Assembly: GCA_024399275.1 (NCBI GenBank)
Contig: JAKSHS010000004.1
Coordinates: 1 to 64,000, forward strand
Source of the DNA: an archaeon
Lineage (GTDB): Archaea > Thermoplasmatota > Thermoplasmata > Methanomassiliicoccales > Methanomethylophilaceae
Length of the DNA: 64,000 nucleotides
Direction: 5' to 3'
The position numbers were made by a program, and so were the translations under genes. A model generated the notes under the pieces. The model did not search any database. It saw only the letters and a program-made list of their open reading frames with translations, and was not told the DNA's origin. Below, in pieces: positions 1 through 8,950 of this stretch (within the stretch, counting starts at the first letter, position 1; each line of letters begins with the position of its first letter).

Positions 1-1
1 T

Positions 2-74
2 GGGCTCGTGGTCTAGGGGTTATGACGTCGTCCTTACAAGGCGAAGGTCGCCGGTTCAAGTCCGGCCGGGCCCA
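2..74 (+). tRNA. tRNA-Val (UAC)
   Basis: A full cloverleaf can be folded. The acceptor 5' strand GGGCTCG pairs with 3' CGGGCCC, followed by discriminator A at 74. The anticodon loop is CTTACAA, giving anticodon TAC, and the T arm is GCCGG-TTCAAGT-CCGGC. No 3' CCA is encoded, so the CCA-adding enzyme encoded at 28559-29890 would add it. There is no intron. Its promoter would lie left of the window. Confidence 0.93.
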
Positions 75-191
75 CTACCTGTTTCAAAGAATAATCCTCC
101 CCCAGCTGATCAGCCGTGAGAAAACAGTGGGATATATCAGATCATCAAATTCACATAGCAAGAGCGCCCCATCAGGAGAAGACACACCCTC

Positions 192-1343
192 CTAAAATTC
201 AATGGATTCTAATCTCACGAGGGCATCTTCGATCCTAGTAACTGGCTGTGTCACTGTCATTCTTACATACCCTTCCGCAGATTCACCAAATTTGGAACCG
301 GGTGTTGCTACAACTCCAACATCCAACATCTTTTTAGTGCACTCCAGCGACGTTTTACACATGCCATCAAACCAAATATAAAAAGTTCCTTTTGGCAGTC
401 TCACATCAAATCCAATTTTATTAAGGCCATTTACAAGAACTTTTCTTCTCTCAGCATATTCGTTCATATTCTTTTGAATATCCAAAGGCATAGATCCGTC
501 ACTACCATACATGCCGAGAGCCCGTGTCGCAGCTTTTTGTATAAAAATAGGCGCACCAGAGTCAATTTGCCCTTTACACCTTTTAAGACCTGCAATAAGG
601 TCTCTATTTCCCACTGCATAACCAAGCCTAAAACCCGTCATATTAAACGTCTTAGAAGACGACCCAAATTCAATAGCATCTATTCCAGCCTCTAAAATAG
701 ACGGAGCCTTATATCCATCATAGCACATTTCGCAATACGCATTGTCATAGCAAAGAATAGTTCTATTCTCTTGACACCAATCATATATGCCCCTCAAATA
801 CGACAAGTCACATGTCGCACCTGTGGGATTGTTTGGGTAGTTGATATAAAGGATCTTTGCCCCAGCCGGGCAATCATCCACATCAAGAAGCCAGTTATCA
901 TCCGCCCTTATAGGAATCTTGGCACACACCGCATTATTAAACACGGTTGCCGCCCCGGAGTAAACTGGATAGCCGGGGCTCGGAGCAATTATAATGTCTT
1001 TAGGGTTAACAAATGCCTGAGCAATATTGAATATTCCCTCTTTTGACCCAATAGTAATACATACTTCATCTTTGGGATCAACATCAACTCCAAACCTTTT
1101 CTTATACCATTCTGCGACAGCCTCCCTTAAATCCTCTTCACCCGCGGACGAGGAATACTTCTGATTCGAGGTTATCGTCGACGCTCTTTGCATCTCTTCC
1201 ACAATTATACTTGGAACCGGAAGGTCTGAATCTCCAATTCCGAAATCAATTACGTCCGAACCCTTTCTTCTTACCATGTCCTCAAATTCAGCAAAGAGGT
1301 AAGGCGGCAATTTTTTCAGTTTTTCTGAAAATTCGTATCTCAT
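192..1343 (-). CDS. dapL: LL-diaminopimelate aminotransferase-like class I/II aminotransferase
   Basis: PLP-dependent fold-type I aminotransferase, 383 aa, the usual length. The PLP lysine sits in SSSKTFNMTGFRLGY (about residues 229-243). The motif INYPNNPTGA (about 166-175) is the pyridoxal-binding Asn region, and YDNAYCE (about 197-203) carries the Asp/Tyr pair. Its start overlaps the dapF stop as TAATG, and lysA-dapF lie directly upstream on the same strand. I therefore infer that it makes LL-diaminopimelate from tetrahydrodipicolinate in lysine synthesis. By sequence alone it could be another amino-acid aminotransferase; the operon supports DapL. Confidence 0.8.
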   Translation of the reverse strand: MRYEFSEKLKKLPPYLFAEFEDMVRRKGSDVIDFGIGDSDLPVPSIIVEEMQRASTITSNQKYSSSAGEEDLREAVAEWYKKRFGVDVDPKDEVCITIGSKEGIFNIAQAFVNPKDIIIAPSPGYPVYSGAATVFNNAVCAKIPIRADDNWLLDVDDCPAGAKILYINYPNNPTGATCDLSYLRGIYDWCQENRTILCYDNAYCEMCYDGYKAPSILEAGIDAIEFGSSSKTFNMTGFRLGYAVGNRDLIAGLKRCKGQIDSGAPIFIQKAATRALGMYGSDGSMPLDIQKNMNEYAERRKVLVNGLNKIGFDVRLPKGTFYIWFDGMCKTSLECTKKMLDVGVVATPGSKFGESAEGYVRMTVTQPVTRIEDALVRLESIEF

Positions 1344-2188
1344 TACACACTTCTTGAAGTATCATACTCGCCTGCATATACGTAATTAGCAGATCCTTCC
1401 ATCACTACGGATTCGAGATTCCTATCTACAGTAATTTTTAACCATCCACCAGGAAGATGCACATCAATTGGCACATTAAAAGGCACAAAACCGTTAATTG
1501 CAGCCGCAACAGTAGCAGCACATGCACCTGTGCCGCATGCCAAAGTCCATGCCACTCCCCTCTCATAAACACGGATATACATCTTCCCATTCGAAACTTT
1601 AGCGAACTCAACATTCGTCTTCCTAGGAAATATGCAGTATGATTCAAGCACTGGACCAAGTTTTTCAATAATTTCATCACTCAAATTATCGAACGTAACA
1701 AAATGAGGATTACCCATTGACACCGCCGTTCCAGTAATCTTTAAACCATTAACTTCCAGCTCCTGGGCAATCATCTTCCCCTCAAAATCGACAGGTATCT
1801 TTGTACACTCAAAAATAGGCGCACCCATATCAACTCTTACTGTTTCAACCACTCCGTTTCCCAAAAATACTTCGACTCCAAGATTTCCCTTCAACGTTTT
1901 AATAATAAATTTTGTTCTATTTACAAGTCCAAAGTCATAAGCAAACTTAGCAGCACACCTGATACCGTTTCCACACATCTCCGCTTCAGAACCATCTGCA
2001 TTAACAATTCTCATTGTCAGCTGAGAATCTCCCTCTCCAGGTGTTATATAAAGAACGCCGTCCGCCCCTATGCCAAAATTACGATTACAAATTTTTTTGC
2101 ATAGATCGTTATCGATTCTAACAACACTGTCGACGCCATTTATAATAATAAAATCGTTACCTATCCCCTCATACTTCCAAAACTTCAT
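1343..2188 (-). CDS. dapF: Diaminopimelate epimerase
   Basis: Converts LL- to meso-diaminopimelate, the substrate of LysA. Both catalytic cysteines are visible: MCGNGIRC in the N-terminal half and ACGTGACA in the C-terminal half. The protein opens with the family's FWKYEGIGNDF segment. I start at ATG 2188, which overlaps the lysA stop as ATGA. A longer frame from a TTG at 2224 would add 12 residues with no family match. About 281 aa, the normal length. Middle gene of the lysine operon, so probably translationally coupled on both sides. Confidence 0.93.
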   Translation of the reverse strand: MKFWKYEGIGNDFIIINGVDSVVRIDNDLCKKICNRNFGIGADGVLYITPGEGDSQLTMRIVNADGSEAEMCGNGIRCAAKFAYDFGLVNRTKFIIKTLKGNLGVEVFLGNGVVETVRVDMGAPIFECTKIPVDFEGKMIAQELEVNGLKITGTAVSMGNPHFVTFDNLSDEIIEKLGPVLESYCIFPRKTNVEFAKVSNGKMYIRVYERGVAWTLACGTGACAATVAAAINGFVPFNVPIDVHLPGGWLKITVDRNLESVVMEGSANYVYAGEYDTSRSV

Positions 2189-3456
2189 TTGAGCAACCTC
2201 TCGGGAATTATTTGGTGTTTCCAAATATCCTCCATAGTCTCCGAATCACGAATGAGTTCTGCATTTCCGTTATTAACGAGAACCTCTCTACACCTCGGTC
2301 TCGAATTATACACACTTGACATTGAAAACCCATACGCACCCGCGTTATAAACGGCCACAATATCTCCTACTTGCGGATCAGGAAGAGCTCTGTCATAAGC
2401 CATGCAGTCCCCTGACTCACAAATTGGGCCAACTACATCATATTTTGCGGTACAAGCCTTATTAAATTTATTGGCAAGCACAACATGGTGATATGCACCG
2501 TAGAGCGTAGGGCGTATTAATGTGTTAAATCCCGCATCTGTTCCAATGTATTTTTTAGGCCCGGCATCTTTAATATCATTACATTTTGTAAGCATTATTG
2601 TCGAATCACAAACAATATACCTCCCAGGTTCAAGACAAACTTTTCTTATGCTGCTTTCTTCGAGTATCATTTCAGAAATCGACGACGCGAGATTCTCGAC
2701 ATTAAATTCCTCCTCTTGAAGTTTGTATGGTACTCCGAGACCTCCACCAAAATTAAGAAATTCCAATTTAATGCCTAGCTCTTCTTCTAATTGATTAGCT
2801 ATGTCAATGAGTACCTCAACAGCATCCAAGAATGGATCTATGCTATTGCCTCCTGAACCTGTATGGGCATGTATCCCCTTTAGACTAAAACCCAACTCCT
2901 GTGCTCTAATGTACACCGGAAGCACACGATTCATAGGTATTCCGAATTTAGAACCCTTTCCACCTGTCATTACTTTGGTGTCGTAACCAGATACAACACC
3001 AGGTGTAATTCTTATAGACAACGGAAACCCTCTTGTCTTAGGCCCCAGTATCTCTGCGAGTTTTTCCAATTCCATCTCTGAATCAATGTTAATTTTACAT
3101 CCTGTCTTTACAACTGACTCCAACTCTCCTGTGCCCACACTAACTCCAGTGTACATTATCTTATCAGGCGAAAACCCAGCCCTAAGACATGTAAGTATTT
3201 CCCCAATAGATACTGTGTCAACACAACTTCCTTCTTGATTTAAAATCCTCAATATCGCAAGATTGGTATTTGCTTTGCATGCATAATAAATATCAGTATC
3301 CATAAATTTTGAGAACGCATCATAGACCTTACGATAATTATGTCTAAGAATCTGTTCATCAGTGACATAAACAGGTGTCCCAAACTCATTAGCAAGATCC
3401 GTAACGGACACCCCTCCGAATTGCATAATACCATCTTCACTTTCAAAATCTCTCAT
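2185..3456 (-). CDS. lysA: Diaminopimelate decarboxylase
   Basis: Fold-type III PLP decarboxylase that makes lysine from meso-DAP. The PLP lysine is in YYACKANTN near the N terminus. The glycine-rich phosphate loop is NFGGGLGVPY, the substrate-site EPGRYIV follows, and CESGD plus the late YNAGAYG complete the active site at the dimer interface. ATG 3456 is chosen because GTGAG lies about 3 nt upstream; a TTG at 3474 would add six residues. First gene of lysA-dapF-dapL. No clear TATA box or operator is visible just upstream. Confidence 0.93.
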   Translation of the reverse strand: MRDFESEDGIMQFGGVSVTDLANEFGTPVYVTDEQILRHNYRKVYDAFSKFMDTDIYYACKANTNLAILRILNQEGSCVDTVSIGEILTCLRAGFSPDKIMYTGVSVGTGELESVVKTGCKINIDSEMELEKLAEILGPKTRGFPLSIRITPGVVSGYDTKVMTGGKGSKFGIPMNRVLPVYIRAQELGFSLKGIHAHTGSGGNSIDPFLDAVEVLIDIANQLEEELGIKLEFLNFGGGLGVPYKLQEEEFNVENLASSISEMILEESSIRKVCLEPGRYIVCDSTIMLTKCNDIKDAGPKKYIGTDAGFNTLIRPTLYGAYHHVVLANKFNKACTAKYDVVGPICESGDCMAYDRALPDPQVGDIVAVYNAGAYGFSMSSVYNSRPRCREVLVNNGNAELIRDSETMEDIWKHQIIPERLLK

Positions 3457-3982
3457 AATCTCACTTTCTCTCAATAAAGAACATTTTGTAAAGGATCCTG
3501 GAAACGATTATTGTGCTATCACCGCAACACAAAATCGAATGACGACCCATTGAAAACCATCTCCAACTAACCAATGCCTCCATCATCGCAGAAATATGCC
3601 TCTGCAGAATCCATCTCCGCTAGGAAAATCGCCACCGGTATACAAGCGCGCCATTGTTCCTCACATAAGATTCCAGACGCCCGCACGCTCTGCTAGCTTA
3701 TTAAAGTACTTTAATGACCTGTTTTGTACTCCATACCATAAACAAGAAATCCAGTCAAGAGAAATGTAGACATACTAAATGCATCCCATTCTCAATCAAA
3801 ATACGACACTCATCCTAATAGCTACAAGATTTGGCCAACATGTACGATCGCTTAAGAGATCAAATTTCAGTAATCATACACACTAATAGCACTCTTCAAA
3901 GACCAGCAAACCTCTTCTATCACTCCTTACACTGCACTAGATAATCAGGAATAGCACGTAAACCAAAATATCAACTTAGTGT
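3457..3982. other. Intergenic spacer, no gene recognised
   Basis: About 525 bp between the thiL 3' end and the lysA start, both on the minus strand. No long reading frame or tRNA fold is visible. The only structure I noticed is a perfect 16-bp palindrome, ATTAAAGTACTTTAAT, at 3700-3715, about 245 bp upstream of lysA. It is AT-rich and could be chance. Confidence 0.6.
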
Positions 3983-4930
3983 CTAACACCAATATTGCCC
4001 GGCTCTATACCTTTCTAATACACTTCCATCCTTCAAAATACTGATATTTTCGCCACCAGTAACGTATCCAATAACCGAAAAATGAACGTCACAGTCTTGC
4101 AAAGCTTCGATGTCGCTTTTCGAAATTGTAAACATTAGCTCGTATTCTCCTCCCCATTTAAGCATCATATTCTCTTTTGAAATACCACTCTGCTGACTGA
4201 CCACATCAACATCACAACCCTCTGGCAGAAACTCCCAAATAATTTCCATTCCAACGTGGCTCTGCTCACATACAATGCTCGCTGCGGTTGCTAATCCATC
4301 TGATAAGTCGATACACGATGTGACTTTACCAGACTTAGCAAGCGCCATACCTTCCTTTATATGAGGAGTCGGAGCCATTAACGAAATCACTGTGTCTTTC
4401 GCCACCTTAATTTTATTCTTGATAGCATAAAATCCAGCTGCAGGAGAGCCCAACGATCCTGTCACAGCAACAATGTCGCCGATCTTAGCTCCGCTTCTCA
4501 TCATAGGCCTATGATTCCCCATCCTTCCTAGTGCAGTACATGATATAATCCCAGTCCCAGGTTTTGTATCGCCCCCTATAATAAACGCATTGCAAACTTT
4601 TGCGCATTTATCTATTCCTCTAACTATGTCGTATAAGCACGATTCATTCAGATCTGGAGGAAGTGCCAAAGATGTAATGAGACCTATAGGCTCCGCTCCC
4701 ATCGCAGCCAAATCACTAAAGTTTACAGCCGCTGCAGTCCACCCAAATTCTTCATAAGTCATTGTTTCCGGCATGTGTCTCTCGAAAGTGACAATGTCCG
4801 AACACACAACTATATCGTTAGTCTCAACAATGGCAGCGTCATCATCCACCCCAAGTATTCCACTCGGCCTTATTATATTCTTAATGTTTTTGACAAGCTG
4901 ATGCTCACCCACATTTTTCAACAATGCCAT
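3983..4930 (-). CDS. thiL: Thiamine-monophosphate kinase
   Basis: Phosphorylates thiamine monophosphate to thiamine diphosphate. It has the PurM/ThiL fold: the metal-binding acidic cluster GVDDDAAIV (about 29-37), the FSDLAAMGA segment, IIGGDTKPG, and CIDLSDGLATAA in the second half. About 315 aa, normal for the family. I start at ATG 4930 because GAGGGT lies just upstream; a GTG at 4948 would add six residues. It stands alone, with spacers on both sides and folP divergent. No other thiamine gene is in the window. Confidence 0.92.
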   Translation of the reverse strand: MALLKNVGEHQLVKNIKNIIRPSGILGVDDDAAIVETNDIVVCSDIVTFERHMPETMTYEEFGWTAAAVNFSDLAAMGAEPIGLITSLALPPDLNESCLYDIVRGIDKCAKVCNAFIIGGDTKPGTGIISCTALGRMGNHRPMMRSGAKIGDIVAVTGSLGSPAAGFYAIKNKIKVAKDTVISLMAPTPHIKEGMALAKSGKVTSCIDLSDGLATAASIVCEQSHVGMEIIWEFLPEGCDVDVVSQQSGISKENMMLKWGGEYELMFTISKSDIEALQDCDVHFSVIGYVTGGENISILKDGSVLERYRAGQYWC

Positions 4931-5053
4931 TGCACCCTCTTCATTCACTAAATTTTATAAATAACTAAAGAGAGAGATAGCATCTTTTAGGACATTTTGC
5001 GAGGTTAGTACAAATCCAAGTATTTATTTTACTCAATGACACAGATAAGATTC

Positions 5054-5075
5054 AATAAAATAACACAATGTGTTA
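5054..5075 (+). promoter_or_regulatory. folP promoter with operator-like palindrome
   Basis: An AT-rich TATA-like element (AATAAAA, 5054-5060) abuts a 15-bp palindrome, TAACACA-A-TGTGTTA, at 5061-5075. The palindrome ends 26 nt before the folP ATG. That places it between the TATA box and the expected transcription start, where a bound repressor would block initiation. The palindrome is seen directly; a regulatory role is inferred. Confidence 0.45.
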
Positions 5076-5100
5076 GTCTCCTCACTGAAGGGAATATATC

Positions 5101-5961
5101 ATGAATGCCCTACAAACTCTATTAACATCTAGCAGACCCAAAATCATGGGAATACTGAACGTAACTCCCGATTCTTTTTCAGACGGCGGAAAATATTACA
5201 AAAAAGGCGCACTGGAACACGCCTTCGATATGATCGACCAAGGTGCAGATATAATAGATGTAGGTGGAGCATCAACACGTCCCGGCTCCGATCCAGTGTC
5301 TACAGAAGAGGAACTATCTAGGACTATTCCAATACTAAAGGATCTAATCCCATCCATTAACACCCCAGTATCCATAGACACAATGAATACAGAGGTCGCG
5401 CGAGCTGCCTTAAATATCGGCATCAACATGATAAACGATGTCAACGCCCTAAAATCTGATGGCATGATGGAATTAGTAGCCTCATATAACGTTCCCTGCG
5501 TAATCATGCATATGAAAGGAATGCCAAAAACTATGCAAAACAGTCCAATGACTTCAATTCATGAGATAATAAATTTCCTGAGGAAAAGAAAAGAAACCGC
5601 TTGTACTGCCGGAATTAAAAACATAATCCTTGACCCTGGAATAGGTTTCGGAAAAACTCCAAAACTAAATATGGAAATAATCGACAACATCCATTGTATC
5701 TCCACTAAAGATCCAATACTCGTGGGCATATCACGGAAAAAATTCCTTTCACAGTTTTATCCTGATGTAGATATCGACGATGCTACAGCACAAGTATCTA
5801 TGAAGGCAATAAACAACGGAGCATCAATAGTACGCGTCCATAATGTTAAAAGAATGATCGAAGAGATACGTCGCCAGGCGGATCTATCGCCGCGAGCTCT
5901 CAATACCCCATACTCCGAACACTGTTTCTCCGTCCCTAACAATCTTTCAGAAAGAGATTAA
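5101..5961 (+). CDS. folP: Dihydropteroate synthase family protein
   Basis: TIM-barrel pterin-binding enzyme, 286 aa. Family signature 1 is MGILNVTPDSFSDGG (about 16-30). DVGGASTRPG (about 57-66) and DPGIGFGKT are pterin-site loops, and GISRKKFL (about 207-214) holds the pABA/phosphate-site Ser-Arg-Lys. AAGGG lies about 9 nt before the ATG. Known role: joins p-aminobenzoate to pterin diphosphate. Archaea that use methanopterin normally use a different enzyme for the pABA step, so its pathway here (folate or a modified pterin) is open. MptE at 40345 could supply the substrate. Transcribed alone. Confidence 0.85.
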   Translation: MNALQTLLTSSRPKIMGILNVTPDSFSDGGKYYKKGALEHAFDMIDQGADIIDVGGASTRPGSDPVSTEEELSRTIPILKDLIPSINTPVSIDTMNTEVARAALNIGINMINDVNALKSDGMMELVASYNVPCVIMHMKGMPKTMQNSPMTSIHEIINFLRKRKETACTAGIKNIILDPGIGFGKTPKLNMEIIDNIHCISTKDPILVGISRKKFLSQFYPDVDIDDATAQVSMKAINNGASIVRVHNVKRMIEEIRRQADLSPRALNTPYSEHCFSVPNNLSERD

Positions 5962-6043
5962 CTCACCTTGAAACATAAAAATCGTATAACGACAGTAGAC
6001 AAATCATAAAGCCCCCATCTCAGTGCAATTCATTGCTAGTGTC

Positions 6044-7162
6044 TCACCCTGATCTTTTGTCCAACTTTCCGTCCATGATTGAAGAAGCCATGAGCTCTGC
6101 TTCAATCTCCTCCTTCCTCTTGATGCGAAGCTCTCTAGAAACCCTTCTACTAAACGCTCTTTCATAAATAATTCTCATATACATTGCATCATGTTCGAGA
6201 AGCGGAGAGGACGAGATAATGGTCATATTCGGTCTAAGATCAACAAGACATTCAGCAAATGTATCAAATCTTAAATCCCCTTTCTTTATAGGTGTTAATC
6301 TGTAAGAGTTATCCTCTGTATGTTCAATACCTGAAAATATCGTGTGGATGTTTTTACCATTGTAGTATGGAGCAATGTCATCAATTACATTTTTAAAATC
6401 TTCAGCCTCTAAGAGGTAGTCATCTGAGTCACTCATAACCATATTGTCTATATTATTATCGCGACTCCGTGAATGATAATTAGGCCAATTTACAACAGGA
6501 ACTAGTCCATCAAAATCGTCACAAAGGCTGCAAACTTGTTCTAGGGATCCGAAAATATCCTGATGCCCTGTAATTTCGATACCAAGCTTTGGTCTCAGTT
6601 TCATATCCCTCCACCAATCCACAATCTCCGATATGTTATTACGTATGTTGTTTTCAGTCTCGTCATCATCATCTAACGTATAAAGTCCCAAATTAGTCGT
6701 TACAATATCCCCTCCCAGCGCATCAATGACGAGTCCAGAACGTCTAATGGTGTCCATTCCTATGTCTGTCAGTTCAGAATTAGAGCCAAGATCCATGTAG
6801 TTGGGAGTATGAATTGAAAGATTTATGTCTAATCTCTTTGCCATTGAGCCCAATTCATAAAGTGAGCAGAAGTTTGGGGCTATGCCTATATCCATACCTA
6901 TTAGCACATCATTTTCCTCCACAACAGTCCTAGGATCTGAAATAACCTCGCCGCACCTGATAATTTCCACAACAAAATGTCCGTCTACATCTTTGAAAGG
7001 AATACCAATATCCTCATCTTCAGGACATATTTCGTACGTCCCCGTTCTGACCAGTTGAATCTCCAGGGCTGTAAGGCTTAGATTGTGAATATCTTCAATG
7101 CCATCTTTAAGCGTGCGTCCCTTACACGACAAAGGTATTCCCGCCGGGCCAAATCTGATCAT
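6044..7162 (-). CDS. TIM-barrel protein of the xylose isomerase/AP endonuclease 2 fold
   Basis: 372 aa. The N terminus (IRFGPAGIPLSCKG) and the segments NLSIHTPNYMDLGS and GLYTLD resemble the sugar-phosphate isomerase/endonuclease IV-type barrel: His after strand 3, Glu in GIEITGHQD. The C-terminal 70 residues are helical and charged (RIKRKEEIEAELMASS). Catalytic function cannot be read with confidence. It may be an endonuclease IV-like repair protein or an isomerase. Divergent from the L18e operon and convergent with folP. Confidence 0.6.
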   Translation of the reverse strand: MIRFGPAGIPLSCKGRTLKDGIEDIHNLSLTALEIQLVRTGTYEICPEDEDIGIPFKDVDGHFVVEIIRCGEVISDPRTVVEENDVLIGMDIGIAPNFCSLYELGSMAKRLDINLSIHTPNYMDLGSNSELTDIGMDTIRRSGLVIDALGGDIVTTNLGLYTLDDDDETENNIRNNISEIVDWWRDMKLRPKLGIEITGHQDIFGSLEQVCSLCDDFDGLVPVVNWPNYHSRSRDNNIDNMVMSDSDDYLLEAEDFKNVIDDIAPYYNGKNIHTIFSGIEHTEDNSYRLTPIKKGDLRFDTFAECLVDLRPNMTIISSSPLLEHDAMYMRIIYERAFSRRVSRELRIKRKEEIEAELMASSIMDGKLDKRSG

Positions 7163-7256
7163 TTTGAAACACCTAACAATGCACCCAAATCATCCACATA
7201 TTTAATTAATAGTGGGGCACTTATCAATATATCTTAATGCCACCACGTGGAACAAC

Positions 7257-7268
7257 ATTTATTAATAT
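7257..7268 (+). promoter_or_regulatory. TATA box of the L18e-L13-S9-rpoN operon
   Basis: CATTTATTAATA lies about 50 nt before the L18e ATG at 7313, in the gap divergent from the TIM-barrel gene. Initiation about 25 nt downstream would leave a short leader. No second promoter is visible inside the operon. Confidence 0.45.
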
Positions 7269-7312
7269 TGTACCTATAGGGCCACCACTCGAATGTCGAT
7301 GGAGTCAGTAGG

Positions 7313-7678
7313 ATGAAGGGAAACATCAACAAAACAGATCCAACTCTCATTTCTCTGATCGGTGATTTAAAGTCAAAGGAGAGAGAGAACGGAGCTGCTG
7401 TCTGGCGAGACATTGCTAAGAGGCTCGAGAAACCCAGGAGGAATTGGGCAGAAACTAACCTCAGCAAGCTTGAAAGACACGCTAGGGATGGAGAGGTAAT
7501 CGTCGTTCCTGGAAAAGTATTGGCAGCCGGCAGCATTGGGAAAAAAATCGTTGTTGCCGCGTACAGTTTTTCAGAAGCTGCAAAAGCAGCCATTATTACG
7601 GCAGGTGGGAGAGCCATCCACATCTCAGATCTTATGATCGAAAATCCTCAAGGTTCTAATATTAAAATCATGAGGTGA
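7313..7678 (+). CDS. rpl18e: 50S ribosomal protein L18e
   Basis: 121 aa archaeal/eukaryotic large-subunit protein of the L15/L18e superfamily. The ARDGEVIVVPGKVLAAG segment (about 60-76) and the KAAIITAGG tail (about 92-100) are typical. It is the first gene of L18e-L13-S9-rpoN, a conserved archaeal order. Its stop codon (TGA 7676-7678) is embedded in the GAGGTGA Shine-Dalgarno of L13, so the two are translationally coupled. Confidence 0.95.
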   Translation: MKGNINKTDPTLISLIGDLKSKERENGAAVWRDIAKRLEKPRRNWAETNLSKLERHARDGEVIVVPGKVLAAGSIGKKIVVAAYSFSEAAKAAIITAGGRAIHISDLMIENPQGSNIKIMR

Positions 7679-7683
7679 TGTAA

Positions 7684-8109
7684 ACGGTCACGGTTATTAA
7701 CGGAAAAAACGTGATTTTGGGCAGACTAGGAAGTGTTGTGGCCCAGAGAATCATGAGTGGCGAGGACATTATTGTCATAAACGCTGAAGGTATCATAATT
7801 ACAGGAGAAGAATCCTTCATTTTCGAGGATTATAAACGGAGGGTGGATCGCGGTGACGCAACTAAAAGAAAGGGGCCGTTCTATCCACGCCGCGCTGATT
7901 TATTATTCAAAAGAAGTGTTAGAGGAATGATACCGTGGACGACGACCTCCGGTAGGAACGCATATCGGAAACTTCATGTGTTCGTCGGAACACCTAAGCA
8001 GTTTGAAAAGATAGAAAAAGAAGAAATCAAACCCGCAATGAGGAAGGTAAGCAGCAAGTACACCACTCTTGGGTCTGTGTCTAAATATCTCGGCTCCAAC
8101 ACTAGGTGA
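7684..8109 (+). CDS. rpl13: 50S ribosomal protein L13 (probable ACG start)
   Basis: Large-subunit protein L13, about 141 aa. [21 protein letters not shown] and the RGMIPW segment are diagnostic. The first ordinary start, GTG 7711, would cut off the conserved strand TVINGKN that is encoded in frame just upstream. In that frame ATG 7678 is followed at once by TAA 7681. GGTGA at 7674-7678 then lies exactly 5 nt before ACG 7684, the same spacing as for S9. I therefore infer ACG initiation at 7684 (Met-Val-Thr-Val-Ile-Asn). The alternatives are GTG 7711 or a sequence error in the TAA codon. Confidence 0.85.
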   Translation, partial: TVTVINGKNVILGRLGSVVAQRIMSGEDIIVINAEGIIITGEESFIFEDYKRRVDRGDATKRKGPFYPRRADLLFKRSVRGMIPWTTTSGRNAYRKLHVFVGTPKQFEKIEKEEIKPAMRKVSSKYTTLGSVSKYLGSNTR

Positions 8110-8114
8110 TATCG

Positions 8115-8513
8115 TTGAATAGCATCAATACAAGCGGAAAAAGAAAAACGGCAGTCGCAAGAGCCGTTGTGAAAGAAGGTACTGGAAGAGTTATCATTAA
8201 CAAAGTTCCGATTGAACTTTATACTCCTAGCCTAGCGAAACTTAAAATTCAAGAACCCCTCAGTCTTGCACATGACAAAGCGTCCGGAGTAGACATCTCA
8301 GTCACAGTCAAAGGCGGAGGAATTATGGGACAAGCAGCAGCCGTCAGAACAGCTGTTGCGAGAGGCATATGTGAGTTTTTCAAAGATGAAGAACTTGAGG
8401 CGTTATACAGGTCGTACGATAGAACGCTCATCATCAATGACGACAGAAGAAAATTACCGAAAAATGTGGCGGGACCTGGTGCACGTGCAAAGAAGCAGAA
8501 ATCGTACCGTTAG
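8115..8513 (+). CDS. rps9: 30S ribosomal protein S9
   Basis: Small-subunit protein S9, about 132 aa. It begins [12 protein letters not shown] and ends with the basic [14 protein letters not shown] tail that reaches the P-site tRNA. The start is TTG 8115: GGTGA (8105-8109) overlaps the L13 stop and leaves a 5-nt spacer. A GTG at 8106 would sit inside that Shine-Dalgarno. Third gene of the ribosomal operon. Confidence 0.95.
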   Translation: MNSINTSGKRKTAVARAVVKEGTGRVIINKVPIELYTPSLAKLKIQEPLSLAHDKASGVDISVTVKGGGIMGQAAAVRTAVARGICEFFKDEELEALYRSYDRTLIINDDRRKLPKNVAGPGARAKKQKSYR

Positions 8514-8522
8514 GGTGATAGA

Positions 8523-8714
8523 ATGATGGTGCCCATCAGATGCTTTACATGTGGAAAGGTCATTGGCTCTGACTACGTCGAATATGAGAAGCGCGTCGGC
8601 ATGGGTGAAGACGCCCAGAAAGTGCTTGACAGTCTGGGTATCGAGAGATACTGCTGTCGTAGGATGTTCATATCTCATGCAGACTTAATCAAGGACATCG
8701 CCCCCCTTGGTTAA
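8523..8714 (+). CDS. rpoN: DNA-directed RNA polymerase subunit N (Rpb10 homologue)
   Basis: 63 aa zinc protein of archaeal RNA polymerase. [10 protein letters not shown] near the N terminus and YCCRRMF near residue 45 give the CX2C...CC zinc site. ATG 8523 follows GGTGA by 4 nt; a second ATG at 8526 could also serve. In many archaea rpoK and enolase follow, but here the operon ends and a tRNA-Pro gene begins 24 nt later. Confidence 0.95.
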   Translation: MMVPIRCFTCGKVIGSDYVEYEKRVGMGEDAQKVLDSLGIERYCCRRMFISHADLIKDIAPLG

Positions 8715-8738
8715 TTGCACCTTTTGCCAGTTTTGGCT

Positions 8739-8811
8739 GGGCCCGTGGGGTAGCTTGGTATCCTTCTTGCTTGGGGTGCAAGTAACTCCAGTTCAAATCT
8801 GGGCGGGCCCA
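8739..8811 (+). tRNA. tRNA-Pro (GGG)
   Basis: Acceptor GGGCCCG (8739-8745) pairs with CGGGCCC (8804-8810), followed by discriminator A. The anticodon stem-loop is CTTGC-TTGGGGT-GCAAG, giving anticodon GGG, and the T arm ends in GTTCAAATC. No intron and no encoded CCA. It lies 24 nt after the rpoN stop, so it may be co-transcribed with the ribosomal operon. Confidence 0.93.
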
Positions 8812-8950
8812 TCACCCTACTCCATTTCATTCACCGCACAGTTGCAATGCCCTAAACCTACCCTCCGAAGAATCCGTCTTTATAGGCTAAGTACAGGATT
8901 AGTCAAGTCCATACAAAGAAATTCCATCCCACCACTTGGGTTATACTTCA

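Noticed and set aside
3700-3715. Palindrome ATTAAAGTACTTTAAT as a lysA operator
   Set aside because: It lies about 245 bp from the start codon in AT-rich DNA, where about one such palindrome per window is expected by chance.
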